DNA of 64,000 bases from Ampelocalamus luodianensis (Eukaryota; Streptophyta; Magnoliopsida; Poales; Poaceae): assembly GCA_036346255.1 (NCBI GenBank), contig CM070618.1, positions 63,030,256-63,094,255 of the forward strand, in the 5' to 3' direction. Below the pieces are notes generated by a model. It worked only from the letters and a program-made list of their open reading frames with translations. It was not told the DNA's origin and searched no databases. Below, in pieces: positions 44,389 to 57,309 of this stretch. Every line of letters begins with the position of its first letter. Within the stretch, counting starts at the first letter, position 1. The position numbers and the translations under genes were made by a program.

Positions 44389-45895
44389 TTGGGCCTTCAA
44401 AAATTTTGTTCGTTCTAGTTTCTGATGGTAAATCAAACAGTTGTAACTTGTAAGCGCCTTAAGCGGGATAGATAGAAATATACAACACCTGTTTCTGTAC
44501 AATAATTTAAGAAATCTATGATGATCTTCAACATGCACATGCTTATTTTGTGTTTGCAATCTATGTCTGGTACACGATATCTAACTTCGGCATCTTCTTT
44601 TAGTATCTATTGTGAAAAATAATCAATACCAATTAAATGTACCAAAGCACACACTCGTAATAGGCATTCGATATACCAACAGAACCTGACAGTATTTTTA
44701 AAAACATTAACCATGAAAGTATACTCATATCGGTTCAATTTCATAGCCATCTTTGCTATTGATTATTGAACGCTTTGAATTCTGCCATCTCCCAACGTAA
44801 ATATGCAAATGGAAAGCGTGCACACTGAATGGTTGAATGATTGCAGGTGCACTGCATGTAAACTAGGTTTGCACACGTTGCGGGACAATATATTATATTA
44901 TTATATACATCTTTTGGCACATAACACAATTATCAAAATCTTTCTTTGGCTGTTGAGCAACTACTAACCCTTATAATTAGACTCCTAGGCAAATAGCATG
45001 ACTCGATAACTTGCTTTTTGTGTCTTGATACATTGAGGAGCTATAATTTCTCTTCATAACGTACTCTTTGTCCAAAATTAAGATGCCTAGAGAGGAAGAC
45101 AGTCTAGTCTTCCTTTTCCTAAATCTGAGCCAGTCCAAAGTAGCACCCTAATTTGATGGCCCAAAGATTGAAGTATTCCACTGATAGCCAAAACCTCCTT
45201 TCACAAATCATGGAAGAAGGTATTGCCCCAAAGTTGATCAGAAGAGCTCACTCTACTTTGGACATTTAGTGCATAGTAAAATCCACATTCTTGTAACATT
45301 GTTTGCGTCTGTTCCTTTATTGGCAGTCCCAGATTAAGCATGTAGGAAGTTCACAAGAACAAGCATACATCCTAAAGAAAACTATAAACTTTATTCGGTA
45401 CCAAAAAAACTAGAAGTTTTTCTTTCCGTTTTCTTTGGACAACGCCCTTTTTTTGGTTAGAAAACAAAGTTGGAAGGTATGAGTGAAAAGTAACAAAAAA
45501 ATATCTGAAATCTCTCTCTGAGACAAACAGGGCTGGAAAACATCACTAGAAACAATGCATTCTTGAGGTCATATCATGCATTCATACAGTTTTTATTGCA
45601 TTGTGCAATAACTCTGAACAAATATTGAGGCCATCCACAGAAGGAAATAAAAGGTAGATGAAGAGAATAAAGTCAACATATGCAGCAGTGCAAGAACCTT
45701 GTTAAAATTTTACTGTGCCAATAAATCTACCTCACAAAGCTAGTACATATATGTCAATAATTTCATTTGACTTGTGAACCCTACTATCCAATAGTCGGAG
45801 TTACACATTGTATTCTACATCCCTGGTAAACATGGAAAAATAAAATCTACACTTAGTATATTCCTATATATAAAGAACAAGAGACATGGAAGGCA
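44389..45895. other. Intergenic DNA downstream of the DMP gene
   Basis: The first 150 bp should hold the DMP 3' UTR; AATAAT-like text near 44500 could serve in polyadenylation. The remainder is AT-rich with no gene, LTR or clear transposon end. Confidence 0.4.
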
Positions 45896-46129
45896 GCATC
45901 AGGGCCGGCCCTGAGCCTGGGCAGCAGCGGCAACAGCATAGGGCCCACGAACGCTAGGGGCCCCCAATCCATGTATGTATACCTGTATGTATCAGTATAT
46001 GTACTGAACTTTAGTTGGGCCAGCTGATTTACTGCCGAAGTGTCTTCCGAATGAAGGAAAAGGCCCAATGGCCCATATGGTCATGCATCCAGCGCTCAAT
46101 CGACGCACGCACGCCGCCTGCGTATTCCC
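45896..46129. repeat. GC-rich dispersed-repeat-like segment next to the copia LTR
   Basis: Text around GGGCCGGCCCTGAGCCTGGG and CTAGGGGCCCCC (45901-45965) looks like the end of a dispersed plant repeat, followed by a TGTATGTATAC-type low-complexity run. It directly flanks the 3' LTR of the minus-strand copia element. The family is not identified. Confidence 0.3.
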
Positions 46130-46386
46130 TGTCGAGGAATCGTTGCTGACGAGTTCAGTTCGAGTGATTACTTCGTAGATAAATTCAGAATCGTAAGAAC
46201 GATGCAAAAACATAAGAACAGAATAGAGATGAACACAGAAATATGAGGAGACTGCAGGTTTCTCTTTATTGCTTTTTCAATGAATGTGTACAATAGTCGG
46301 GAGGTCTTTCCCTCCTATATATAGACTACGGGTGGATGAGGTGCCCACCTGGGCTAGGACTCTAGGTCGGACTCGGTTTCTTAACA
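46130..46386 (-). mobile_element. 3' LTR of copia copy 2
   Basis: On the minus strand it starts TGTTAAGAAACC (46386) after the polypurine tract AAAAGGGAG and ends TTCCTCGACA (46130). It contains a TATA-like CTATATATAGG near 46320 and AATAAAG near 46270. Length is 257 bp versus 272 bp in copy 1. Confidence 0.85.
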
Positions 46387-46628
46387 CTCCCTTTTGGGCT
46401 CTCATCCTTCATGTCTATGTCTCGTCAAAACTTCATAAAAATCCAGTGAGAAAAATTTAGAGAAAGAGTACATGAATCATGTTCTGCTAGGCTGCACGAA
46501 TTGACTCATTAAAAACCTTAACCGAGAAACTTTGGGAAAACTCATCAAGGAAAAAAGAGTACAATCCACCCAATTTCATTTGATCTCCAGGATTTATTCT
46601 TTGGGTACTTGATCTACATGATCAAGCT

Positions 46629-48215
46629 TTAGTAATAAGTTTGTGAAGGTTCTCCTCCTGAATTCTGCACTTCTCTAAGTCTCATCATTCCAATTCCACG
46701 CATGCATCTTTCAAAGCTAGATGATGGAAGTGACTTAGTGAATAAATCTACAAGATTTTCACATAACTTAGTATGTAGTACTTTAATTTCGTTTATCTTT
46801 TTCATTTCATGAGCATAGAAGAACTTGGGGTTGATATGCTTTGTGAGAGGACTCTTCACATAACCCATCCGCACTTGTACAACACAAGCTGCATTATCTT
46901 TATAGATAATAGTGGGGGTTTGTGCGGTATTCAATCCACATGACTGCTGGATGTGGTGAATCATCCGTCGAAGCTAAGAGCATTCACGTGCGGCCTCGTA
47001 TAGTGCTATAATTTCTGAGTGGTTCGTCGAAGTCGATACCATGCTTTGCTTAGACGATTTCTATAAAATTGCAGTTCCACCACATAGGAAGACATAGCCT
47101 GTTTGCGACTTAGCTGTATGCGGGTCTGACAGGTACCCGACATCTACATAGCCAGTCATTGTCAGGTCTTGATTCTTTCTGTAGAATAGACCAAGATCTT
47201 TACTTCCTTGGAGGTATCAGAAGACGTCTTTTATTCCCTGTCAATGCCTTTTGGTAGGTTTTGCACTATACCTTGCTAGTAGATTCACTGCAAAAGCAAT
47301 GTCCGATCTAGTACCGTTTGCCAAATACATGAGTGCTCCAATTGCGCTCAAGTATGGGAATTCTGGTCCTAGGACTTCCTCCCCCTCTTCTCTAGGTCTG
47401 TACGGGTCCTTATCTTGCTGCAAGGATTTCCCGATCATTAGCACTTTCGAAGGATATGCCTTTTCAAAGCCGAACCTTTCTAACACCTTCTGAGTGTAGG
47501 TTGACTGATGTACTAAAATCCCTTCAGGGGTATGCTCAAGCTGCAAGCCTAGGCAATATTTGGTTTTACCCAAATCTTTCATTTCAAACTCCGACTCCAG
47601 GTAAGAGCTTGCTTTCTTGATATCTTCTAAGGTCCCGATGATATTCAGATCATCTACATATACTGAGATTATACATAATCCATCCTGGGATCACCGTATA
47701 AATACACAGGGACAATCCTCATTGTTCGTGTAGCCTTTCTTGTAGAGAAAGTCGCTTAAGCAATTATACCCCATCCTGCCTAATTGCTTCAGTCAATACA
47801 GTGACTTTCTGAGTTGCACACTGTATAGATTTCAATTTGCACTGTCTTGGTTCGGGACAGGGATACCTTCAGGTACCTTCATATAAATTTTCGATTCCAA
47901 GTTCCCATAAAGGTATGCAGTTACCACATCCATCAATTTTATTTTCAAATTCAGATTTACTGCCATTGAGATTAAATATCTAAAGGTAGTTCTACCCATG
48001 ACCGGGGAATAGGTTTCTTCATAATCGACTCCTGGTCTTTGAGTGAAACGTTGTGCAACAAGCCTTGCTTTATATCTTACAACTTCATTGTTTTTATTTC
48101 TCTTTCGAACAAATACCCATTTATGCCCTATAGGGTGCACATTGGGGGGCGTGCGGCTTACAGGCTCAAACACCACTATTTTATACAGGGATATTAATTC
48201 TGCTTCTATTGCCTT
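46629..48215 (-). pseudogene. Copia reverse transcriptase and RNase H
   Basis: Reverse transcriptase begins at about 48176 (IGHKWVFVRKRNKNNEVVRY, then KARLVAQRFTQRPGVDYEET). It continues past a frameshift near 47830, keeps the catalytic YVDD box (SVYVDDLNI, about 47650) and runs to the KYCLGLQLEH segment (47582-47241). RNase H follows to 46629, with IIYKDNAACVVQVRMGYVKS and a C-terminal RLREVQNSGGE. Several stops and frame changes (about 47690-47770, 47240, 46970) inactivate it. It would copy the RNA template into cDNA. Confidence 0.85.
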
Positions 48216-49830
48216 CTTCTAATCTTTCCAATCTGATCTTTTCTTGCATTCAGCGAGCGATGCAGGCTCGGGATCAAGATCGATGATTGTAGCAATTTTC
48301 TTTGCAAAATAGATGTTGACATTGGCTGTTACTTTATTCATAGATTCTCCCATGATCACATAATTTATAGCTATTTCTTCATGGGACGGTTCTGCTAATG
48401 TTTCTACTTGCTCACCGCTGCTTTCAATTGTGGGGGCAAGACCCTTTAGTTTTTCAGCTCCGATGTGTGCGCACACATCCATGCTGATGTCTCCCTCCGT
48501 GGGAATATTCAAATCCGGTATGCCTTTTGCTGAGGGTTCCATACCAGTGCCAAGTCTCAACTGGCTCCCCTTCTTCTTCTGGGGAACTTCAGTGAATGGT
48601 TGTGACAAGTCCTTGTTATCCTTTTTCGTTAGGCGTCCCCGGTTACTTAGGATTCGATGGGCCGGAGTTCTCGTCCTTTTATTCTGAGACCTCTGGACGG
48701 GATTAGGGATACATTCTATTTTCTTTGGAATTTTAACCCTCTCTGGTGTATTGCGTGCAGGCACATGTGACTTGGTCACGCTCTTCAAATCACTAAAGTG
48801 GTCAGTCAGCTGATTCGCTAATGCTTGCAAATCAATTATCTTCTGGACTTCTCTATCTGCTTCACTAGTGCGTGGGTCATGTGCATTGATTCCCGTGGCT
48901 TGCCACGTTATTTCCTGACATTTTTCATCAAGAGGTTGATTTCCTCCCCCTAATGACGGAAAACTATCCTCATCAAATATGCTATTAGCGAAACGGGCTG
49001 TATACAAATCTCCAGTCATCGGGTCCAGATACCTGATTATGGATGTTGTCTCATAACCAACGTATATCCTAGACTTTTGGAGAGGACCCATTGTAGTTCG
49101 TTGCGGTGGTGGTATAGGTACATAAACCTTGCAACCGAACCTTCGGAGATGAAAGATTTTCGGTGCTGACCCTTATGCTAGTTGCATAGGTGAATGGATG
49201 TTGTATGCCGACGGTCTAAAATTGATGAGAGTTGCTACATGCAGGACTGCGTGTCCCCAACACGTAGTTGGTAAATTACAATTCTGTAAAAACAGTCAGG
49301 CAATGAATTTAATTCTTTTAATTAATGCCTCTGCTAGTCCATTCTGGGTGTGGACATGTGGTACCGAGTGCTTAACGGTAATTCTCATTGCCATACAATA
49401 ATCATCAAATGCCTTTGAAGTAAATTCTCCGGTGTTGTTCATTCTGATAGACTTTACATGATGATCAGGGAAATTATTCTTTATTTTAATTATCTACGAG
49501 ATCAGCTTTGTAAAAAGCGTGGTTTCTCGTAGACAACAAGCATGCATACGACCATTTCGAGGAAGCATCAATGAGCACCATAAAGTACCTAAATGGCCTT
49601 GACAAGGGCTGAATAGGACCGCAAATATCTCTTTGGATTCGGTCCAGGAATGCAAGGATTTCATCCTTCACTTTCAGAGGAGAAGGTCTAGTAATTAATT
49701 TCCCGGTGGCGCATGCAGGGCACATAAACTCTTTTGGATTCGGGAAATTCTTTACATTGATATTATATCCCTGAGAATTGTTAATTATATTTCTCATCAT
49801 CCTAAGACCGGGATGGTCTAATTTGTCATG
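48216..49830 (-). pseudogene. Copia GAG-pre-integrase and integrase
   Basis: The zinc-binding end (CPACATGKL, about 49715) precedes the core. The first acidic residue is in IQRDICGPIQP; the second, in MNNTGEF (about 49435), is changed from the usual Asp to Asn; the Glu is in NGLAEALIKRI. The frame breaks near 49486 and about 49160 and reopens as a 290-codon frame (49091-48219) that starts GPLQKSRIYVGYETTSIIRY and includes a long Lys/Pro-rich linker before reverse transcriptase. The Asp to Asn change in the catalytic triad would itself abolish integration. Confidence 0.8.
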
Positions 49831-49938
49831 CTAGAGACAGAAAAGTTCAGAGCTTCTAAAAGATGTTTTCAGGACAGTATAGGCTGTAGGTGCTCTAATA
49901 TGAGTGTAGTATAGCCCAGATTCATATGAAGGAAGTCG

Positions 49939-50283
49939 TTATAATACCTTTTTTCCATTTTCTTCACGCTTTGTAATGAGCAGGTATTCATTACTATACT
50001 CTTCTTCAGTCTCTACATGGAGACCGTTAGCGCGAATATCTTTAAAACTTAAGAGAGTCCTAGTCGATTTCGAGTACAACAAGGCTTCTTTAATGACCAA
50101 TGTTGTGCCCATCGGGAGTATAATTGTGGCTCTTCCTGAGCCTATTATACAAGTATCGTTGCCTGCGATTGTCGTAAGGCTACCAGCATTCTTGCTGATC
50201 GATTGGAAAAAATTCGTCTCTCTCAATATGGTATTCGTTGTGCTGCTATCCGCTAAGCACACTTCCTCCATAGGACGCCACAC
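49939..50283 (-). pseudogene. Copia aspartic protease
   Basis: The 114-codon frame reads VCLADSSTTNTILRE early on, with DSSTT in the position of the catalytic DSG/DSGAT box, then GSGRATIILPMGTTLVIKEA and LLSFKDIRANGLHVETEEE. The last segments are typical of copia proteases just before the GAG-pre-integrase region. The enzyme would process the Gag-Pol polyprotein. Confidence 0.75.
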
Positions 50284-50539
50284 GCGTTCTGATATATAAA
50301 TTATCTATTAATATGGGGTAGAAAGCAAACCACACACAAAAATACTTCAAAACAGAACAAAGTTGCTATTATTAATACGGGAAAAAGTCTTGTTGGACTC
50401 ATCATAAGAATTTATTGCTATTGCTCTTCTAGAGCTAACAACCATTATTCAATAATTCAAAGTGCTATGACAACCATAAACTGCAAATGACTGTAAAAAC
50501 TAAGCGCAATGCGTGCACTAGATCGAATCAACGAAGTAT

Positions 50540-51576
50540 GAAGAAACTTCTGCCTGAATCTGGTCTATTTCTATCTTCTGTTCTTCGGCAACTACGGTTG
50601 CAGCCGCTGCAATGTCCAAAGGAGTGATGTGAGCTGCTGCAGGGCTGTCCACATCCATAGGTGCAGCCAATGACTATGGGTCTTCCATGCCTGCAATGGC
50701 GAGGTGTGCCTCATACTGTCCTTTGCCCTTCTTCTTAGCCTTGAAAGCATCAATGACGTGCTGCGGTTCACGGAAAATACGTGACCAATGTCCCCAAGTG
50801 CCACATTTGTAACAGCTTTGGTCCTGCTGACCATAGGGCTTCTCATCACGCTTCTTTTGTTCGCCTTTCTTGTCTTGAGCATTCTGCTTGGTCTTGTGAC
50901 TCATGACCTTATCCTTCTTGCCTCTTTGCTTTGAGTGGGGCTTTCTTACCTTGTAGCTGCTAGCGTTGACTTCATGGCCAACTTTGCTACTAGGCGGCTA
51001 TGAGATGTAGTTCTTCCTGAGAACCTCATCTTGAGCTTCTGCAACTTGCATAATATCTATCACTTCGGCGTACTCCTTGTAACCATCCTGACGGTAGTTG
51101 CGTGCGGATTGCACAGCATTTGGGTGAAAGGTAGAGAGAGTTTTCTCAATCTTCTCCGCATCTGTGATTACTTTACCATATAGCTAAAGATTGGTACAAA
51201 TTCTGTGCAAATCAGAGTTGTACTCCTCCACGGTCTTGTAGTCAGTAAAACGTAGTCGAGTCCATTCCTGCTCTGCCCGAGGTAGGATGGTGTACTTCAG
51301 TTTCTCGAACCGCTTCTTCAGGGCGGTTCATAAAGCCAGTACGCTCTTTTCTGCCATATACTCATTCTTGAGAGTTAGACAGAGATGGTGTCTGAGGAAA
51401 TGAAGTGCTTGATCATTCTCCTCAGGAGTTGGAATGGCATCCTACGAGACGCCAAGTCCAATAGTAGCACAAAGCTTCTTGGCTCTAAGTACGATTTCGA
51501 CATCTGATGCCCAAGTCAAATAATTATGGCCATGCCGGGCCAGCTCCTCGAACTCCCGGTTCGTAATTCCAATCAT
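50540..51576 (-). pseudogene. Copia Gag with zinc knuckle
   Basis: The start ATG is at 51574-51576 (minus). The capsid region follows: EFEELARHGHNYLTWASDVE and, later, FEKLKYTILPRAEQEWTRLR. Stops near 51440, 51330, 51186 and 51000 break it. The nucleocapsid motif CYKCGTWGHWSRIF at about 50805 has lost the last Cys of CX2CX4HX4C. Gag would form the virus-like particle. Confidence 0.75.
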
Positions 51577-52756
51577 CTACATATTTATGCAAGAGGTGCA
51601 TAAGATTACTGTTGGTAATGTGCATAAAATGGTTGCAAGAGTTCTCATAATGTTCCCGTATTTTTCTACACATTTTTCATGATTTACTGCTATTTTCAAC
51701 GATTAAAAGCAATATAAACAACCACAGATAATCAAAAACAGTAAATGCAGTAAATAAATTGCATAGAAATAACAATAACAAAGTTAAACATGCTTCAAAA
51801 GTTCAAAATATGCACAAAATTGGATTCCCGAGGCCCTTTTCTGCTGGAAAAATGGCTTTCGGCGAATTCTGCAACTTTTAGGGATTAATACGCAAAATTT
51901 CAGTTCAGAGAAAATTTGCGCGCAATTTCTAGAAGCTCTGAGGGGTTTTTCGCAAAAAATTCAGAATTTTGCACCGTGCCCCCCCCTTTCGTTTCTTTTC
52001 CACCAATAGCCCTCCATTTTTCAGTTGGTCGGGCTATATTTCAACAAGCCTTTTATGCCTTTTCTTAGCCATCCGACCTTTTCCCACGGCCCAAGGCCCA
52101 TGCGCCTGCTTCAAAAGGAGTTTCATGGGGTAGGGTTTCCCTACCCCGGTGCCTGATGGTGGCGGCGGCGGCGGCTCCAATGGAGCGAGCGGAGGCGGCC
52201 GGGGCCGACGGGTGCGGAACCGGTGCCGCCGCTACGGGCGAGCGACTGGCGGCGAGCCCTGGGATGGTGGCGGCTACCTGTTTCCAACGCGGCGGCCGGG
52301 CGTGGCGCATGGCTTGGAGGTGAGGTGCGTCGCTTCGAGCGGCGGAGGCGGCCGGGAGGTGTGGTACGCCGTTTCGAGCAACAGAGGCGGCCGAGAGGCG
52401 TGGTGTGCAAGCAAGGCTCTGGGCGGTGGCTCCAAGCAGCGCAGCGGCGCTCCAAGTGGATCAGGCGCGCCTACAAGGCGGCGGCGACTCCGGCTTCCGA
52501 GCGAGCGGCGCACACAACATGCGGGCGTGGCGCCAGCGGCGTGCTCGCAGCGTAGAGGGCCGGGGCACCAAGCGCGTGCTGGGCGACGGTTGGGGACCGT
52601 GCCGGGCGGTTGGAGGTGGCACCGTGCGGGGCGGGCCGGGGAAGCCCATGCTGAGCCGGTGACCCGACTACAAGCCGGTGACAGGAGCACTCGTGCGCAG
52701 CCAGCGGCGGTGCGACTCTATAGGGTCGTCGGCCGTTTTTTCGTTACTGTTCATAC
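51577..52756 (-). other. Copia leader, part 1, including a GC-rich low-complexity block
   Basis: This lies between the copia gag start and the chromovirus insertion. Bases 52100-52740 are very GC-rich with GGCGGCGG and GGCCGG runs, producing overlapping open frames on both strands that show no domain and are not called as genes. The matching other part of the leader is at 57310-57764. Confidence 0.5.
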
Positions 52757-52761
52757 GTGCA

Positions 52762-53158
52762 TGTAACATCCCCAATTTAATTAATGAGAATTAGTATGCA
52801 TATTATCAGCATGCATGACATTTTGGAATCATTTGCATCATTTATTGCACTTGAAAAATCTAAATCAAAGATTAAACATACACTTTAAATTTAAACTCCA
52901 AATAAAAATAGGAACATAAACATTTGATCATCATCTGAAAACTATTTATTCAAATACTAGAATAATTATCATGATTTAATATAATTTTTCCCAAAATTAT
53001 GGGATTGGTTTAAACCCTAAGAAAATTCAAACACAATACAAAGACCTATTCTAAGTTTGAATTTAAATTATACAAATTAAGTCAAGAACAGTGAGGTTTA
53101 AGATTTTATTTGAGTACTAGGTCCTCTGAGGAAACCCTCTGAATTATTTCAGAATTTT
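52762..53158 (+). mobile_element. Truncated 5' LTR of the chromovirus
   Basis: It starts TGTAACATCCCCAATTTAAT and matches 53900-54296 base by base with about ten differences. It stops at AGAATTTTT and passes straight into pol. Confidence 0.9.
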
Positions 53159-53695
53159 TCATGAAGCCCTTAACTCTCTTTTCTCCATCCATTCGGGAGA
53201 GACTACTGACGGCTCAATCTCGTCAAAAGTCTTATGCCGACCGTCGTCGTTGTGAGTTGAGTTTTGATGTGGACGATCATGTTTACCTTAAAAGTCTCCC
53301 CAATGAAAGAAAAGCAACGTTTGCTAGTCAAAGGCAAGTTGGCACCTCGCTACATCGGTCCTTTCCGAATTATAGCGAAGCGAGGATCGGTAGCTTATCA
53401 GTTGGAGCTACCACCATCACTTTCAGATGTACACAATGTATTCCATGTATCTCAACTGAAGAAATGTCTTCGAGTCCCAACCGAAGCGACCCAGTTTGAA
53501 GAACTTGACTTGCAACCCGATCTTTCTTATTGGGAGCATCCGATTCGCATTCTTAAAGAAACGGAGCGCAAGACAAGAAATCATAACATCAAGTTCATCA
53601 AGGTTCAGTGGAGTAACCATACTGAAGATGAAGCAACTTGGGAGCGTGAAGACCGGATGCGAGTAGAATATCTAGATCTTTTTCCTTCTACTTGA
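53159..53695 (+). pseudogene. Chromovirus integrase C-terminus and chromodomain
   Basis: The frame enters late in integrase: RERLLTAQSRQKSYADRRR, then, after a frameshift near 53285, YIGPFRIIAKRGSVAYQLEL and VHNVFHVSQLKKCL. These are the GPY/F-type integrase tail motifs. A chromodomain follows at about residues 100-140 of the second frame (IKFIKVQWSNHTEDEATWER). The stop is at 53693-53695. Chromodomains in such integrases direct insertion to particular chromatin. All upstream pol and gag are deleted. Confidence 0.85.
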
Positions 53696-53885
53696 AGTGT
53701 CTTCGAATTAAGAAAGGAAAGGTTAAACAAAGCAATGGGAAGGAAAATATCATAGCAATTCCTTGTAACCTTGTTAGGGTATCTTAGCACTATCTTTGAA
53801 GGAAATCAAGACCTCGGTTCTTGTATCTTCTTTTAGAACCCTTTCTGTCCAACTTCTACCGATCTCGGGGTCGAGATCTTTTGTA

Positions 53886-53899
53886 AGGGGGGAGGTTTG
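53886..53899 (+). other. Polypurine tract of the chromovirus
   Basis: TAAGGGGGGAGGTT directly precedes the 3' LTR start and would prime plus-strand DNA synthesis. Confidence 0.8.
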
Positions 53900-56800
53900 T
53901 AACATCCCCAATTTAATTAATGAGAATTAGTATACATCTTATCAGCATGCATGACATTTTGGAATCATTTGCATCATTTATTGCACTTGGAAAATCTAAA
54001 TCAAAGATTAAACATACACTTTAAATTTAAACTCCAAATAAAAACAGGAACACATAAACATTTGATCATCATCTGAAAATAATTTATTCAAATACTAGAA
54101 TAATTATCATGATTTAATATAATTTTTCCCAAAATTATGGGGCTGGTTTAAACCCTAAGAAAATTCAAACACAATACAAAGACCTATTCTAAGTTTGAAT
54201 TTAAATTATACAAATTAAATCATGAACAGTGAGGTTTAAGATTTTATTTGAGTACTAGGTCTTCCGAGGAAACCCTCTGAATTATTTTAGAATTTTTAGG
54301 ATTTTATTTCTATTTTTAAAGCCTCGGTCAAACCTGTTGCTTGTTGGTCAAAATTATTTTCTAAACTCGAACCCTAGCACTGTTCCAACTGGGTCCAACC
54401 CGACCTGAACCACCCGCACCGCACCCTGGCTCGAGTCGCACCAGTCCCTGACCCAGGCGTCTTGCCACTTGGTTTGATTGGACCATCTTGCCACCACCCC
54501 CACTTATCGTGTGCCACTGACCGAGCGGGCCCACATGACAGTGCCTTCTTCAACCTCGGGCAGGCGCGCCACAGAGCGCGAGCGCCACGCGCCGCGCGAG
54601 CTCTGCACTGCCCTGTCAACGGTGTTGCCTCATCGCCCGCCGTGACCTATCCCCGAGCGTCGCCACTTCACGCCGTTCCTTTATCCGTCCTCGTTCCTGC
54701 TCAAAACTGGCTCTACCCCTCTCTCTCAGCTCACTTCTCTTCCCGGTCGAGGAAGAGGAGGAAGCTCATGTGAGCACTCCTCTCGGGTAAAGTCCGCGCC
54801 ACCTTGTCCCTTTGGCTCCTACTTTCTGTGCCTTTTCCATTTTAGCTCCTCTGAGCCTTTGACTTTGCTTGTAGGATCCGGGGCAACTTCGTGCTCTCGC
54901 TGTCTCCGGAGCGCGCACCAAAGGCCGCCGCCGTGGCAATCTTCACCATCTTCGTGTCTGGTGAGCCCGTTGTCCTCGTCTGTGCGTCACCTTGCGTCCT
55001 AGGTCACGAGTGATCTTTACCCCCCAATCCTTTTGGCCAAACATCCGCAGGAGCCCGTGTATTTTGAAGTTTCTTTTTTTCTTCGGCCGCGAGCGCACTT
55101 GCCTTCCCTGTCTCCGGTGCGGTGGAGCTTAGTTCAATTCCCTGCTTGAGAAGCATCCCGAGAGTACCTCTAAGCTTCCCCAAGCGTCGCCGAAGCTTTT
55201 CTTCCTCTCCAGCCAACTCTCCGTGGTGAAGCTTCCATCGCCGTCGTGGATCTTCGTCGCCAGCCATCCTCCGGCGAGCTCCAACCACCTGCGTCTCTCC
55301 GGTGAGTTCACTAGACCTTGTAGATACTCTTGCGTTCGTTATTTTGCTTAATGTATCGTCAAATCGGTATATCCACTCGAGCCGTACTTGCGTCGGCCGC
55401 CCCGTGCCCATGGCGAGCTGCCACCGAGCTGCTTGAGCCCCCAAAACGGCCAACCCTAGCCACCTTGTTCCCCGGGCTTTCCGTTTTTGTGGTAACCTCC
55501 GCCACGCCGTCGCTTCCCCCGCCGACGACGAACCATGCCCGAGCCGCCCTGGACCTCCCCTACGACAGCCCTCTCTGTTGTCTCTGTACATGAACCTCTG
55601 TCACTGAAAATTTGGAACCCACTTGTAAGGTTAACAATCTCTTGGCTGTCCATTAGTTCACTCCAATGCATTAACCTTTTTGAAGTTTGAATCTTGAAGG
55701 AAGTTTAGATAGTTCCTTTTCAGTTTAGAGATTTTCTTTTCTATTGTCTGTTGAAATGGACAGAGAAGGTAATCTGAAAACATTGAGATTTGTCATTAGA
55801 CTACTGACTTTGCTAATACTTGTAGTAAGAAATGTTATTATTTCTTTTAGCTAATTGCTCACTCAATAGATGTATTTAAATGGATATTCTAATTAGTTAA
55901 CAAACTCTCAGGTTGATTCACCACTTGGACGAGTGAATAGAGAAGGAGATCTGATGAAAAATTTAAAGCAACAGTGGATTACTGACATTTCTAATGCAAG
56001 TTCTTAGCAAGGTTTTGATTCTTTTAGCCCTTAAGGATAGACCTAAAGAGAACAACCATTTTGTCTAACAATAGTATCACTTTTAAGTATGATTAGCGAG
56101 TTTGTAGAATGTTTTGTACAGAAAGTTTGTTAGCAGCAACTCATTTCAGAAAAAATTTCAGGATAAGATTTTAAGCAGAGGAGAGAAGTTGTTGGGTGAA
56201 AGGAGTAGTTTTGTCAGTGAAACTCAGTCGCAAAACCACCTGGCTTGTGTTACCTAGTTTTGTGTTTAGCTTTTGGTTAAGGGAATTAGGGAAGTTGAGT
56301 TAATAACACTTAAGTTCAGAGAAATTTTTGCTGTTAGAAAGGTTACATGAGTGGTTAGTCTGAAAAATGTCAGTTTGTTAAGGACGTTAGCATCTTCACC
56401 AATTCCAGTAGTAGTAGTGCTTTTGTTCTTTTAGCCTTTGAGCACTTGTACAACAGTACCAGTAGTCTAAACTATAAACAAATTTGGATTTTGAGTTAAG
56501 TAGGAAGGTCAAGTTAACCATACCTCCAAATCAATCATTTTCCTCTAATAGGATGTATGGTCTGAAAGAGGGCTTCTAGATGAAGTCTTACTGATGACCA
56601 TTCTAAGTTCTTGTACTTAGAAGTTCCTTGGTTCCAATTGAGCTTTAAACCTTAAAATAACAGAGGGCTGGTCCTTTAGGGTGCAGTCCAAGTTTTAGTA
56701 ATTAGAATAACCCACTATTGGAAGATTCAAATTTGTAACCACATGATGTTAGATAAAGCCCAAGAGTTAAATAGGTTTGGCAAGTGCTTAGTAATCAGTC

Positions 56801-57304
56801 AAAAACCAAGTAAGTAGTGGACCTTTGTGTGGTTATAGGATTGGTTAATGAATTGGATAATCTAGAGGGTGATTAGAGTTGACAGTAGACCGTATGCCCT
56901 AATTTAAATTTCTAAAATTCGTAACCAATTCAAATTTAACTCCAGTTGGTTGCTTGTGAGATTGTGGGCATGCCAACTCGATTATTCCCTTTTTCTTTTA
57001 AGTTTATCTTCCGCTGCGATTTATTTGTATTAATTAGATTTGGCCGATTGGCCCTCTTATGCAACCTTGTACTTTAAGGTTCTATTTAAATGATGTTGTA
57101 ATTGATTCTATTATTGTTGTACATTGTGTATGGATGTGATTGCCATGTTGTGTACTAGGATATGCGCATGTTAGCCACTGATCCTTGGGAGCTAGCATGA
57201 GACGCATATCCGGGCACTCGGAATCGTGTTCATCTCTCGTTAAGTGTTGCGCTTCCGGCGTAACCACTTAGCTTGGAACGGATCCGATCCCAGGAGGCCT
57301 CACA
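53900..57304 (+). mobile_element. Complete 3' LTR of the chromovirus
   Basis: It begins TGTAACATCCCC and ends GGAGGCCTCACA. The promoter-like GC-rich block is at about 54360-55600 with open frames on both strands that are not genes. The tail, 55600-57300, is AT-rich with no gene. Its length of 3405 bp and layout match the solo LTR at 30086-33476. Confidence 0.8.
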
Positions 57305-57309
57305 GTGCA

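Larger units (their letters stand above)
52762..57304 (+). mobile_element. Internally deleted Tekay-like chromovirus inserted in the copia leader
   Basis: A 5-bp target duplication gtgca flanks it (52757-52761 and 57305-57309). The 5' LTR keeps only its first ~397 bp and is fused directly to the last part of pol; the 3' LTR is complete (3405 bp). By eye the shared 395 bp of the two LTRs are about 97 percent identical, which indicates a fairly young insertion. A second gtgca after ACA at about 57544 leaves some doubt about the right edge; 57304 gives an LTR length close to the 3391-bp solo LTR. Confidence 0.85.

Noticed and set aside
52065..52766. Open frames up to 205 codons on both strands
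   Set aside because: They come from a low-complexity GGC/GCC block in the copia leader; no motif and no consistent strand.
54374..55671. Open frames up to 195 codons in a GC-rich block
   Set aside because: They are part of the chromovirus 3' LTR, and the solo LTR of the same type has a similar block with unrelated frames.
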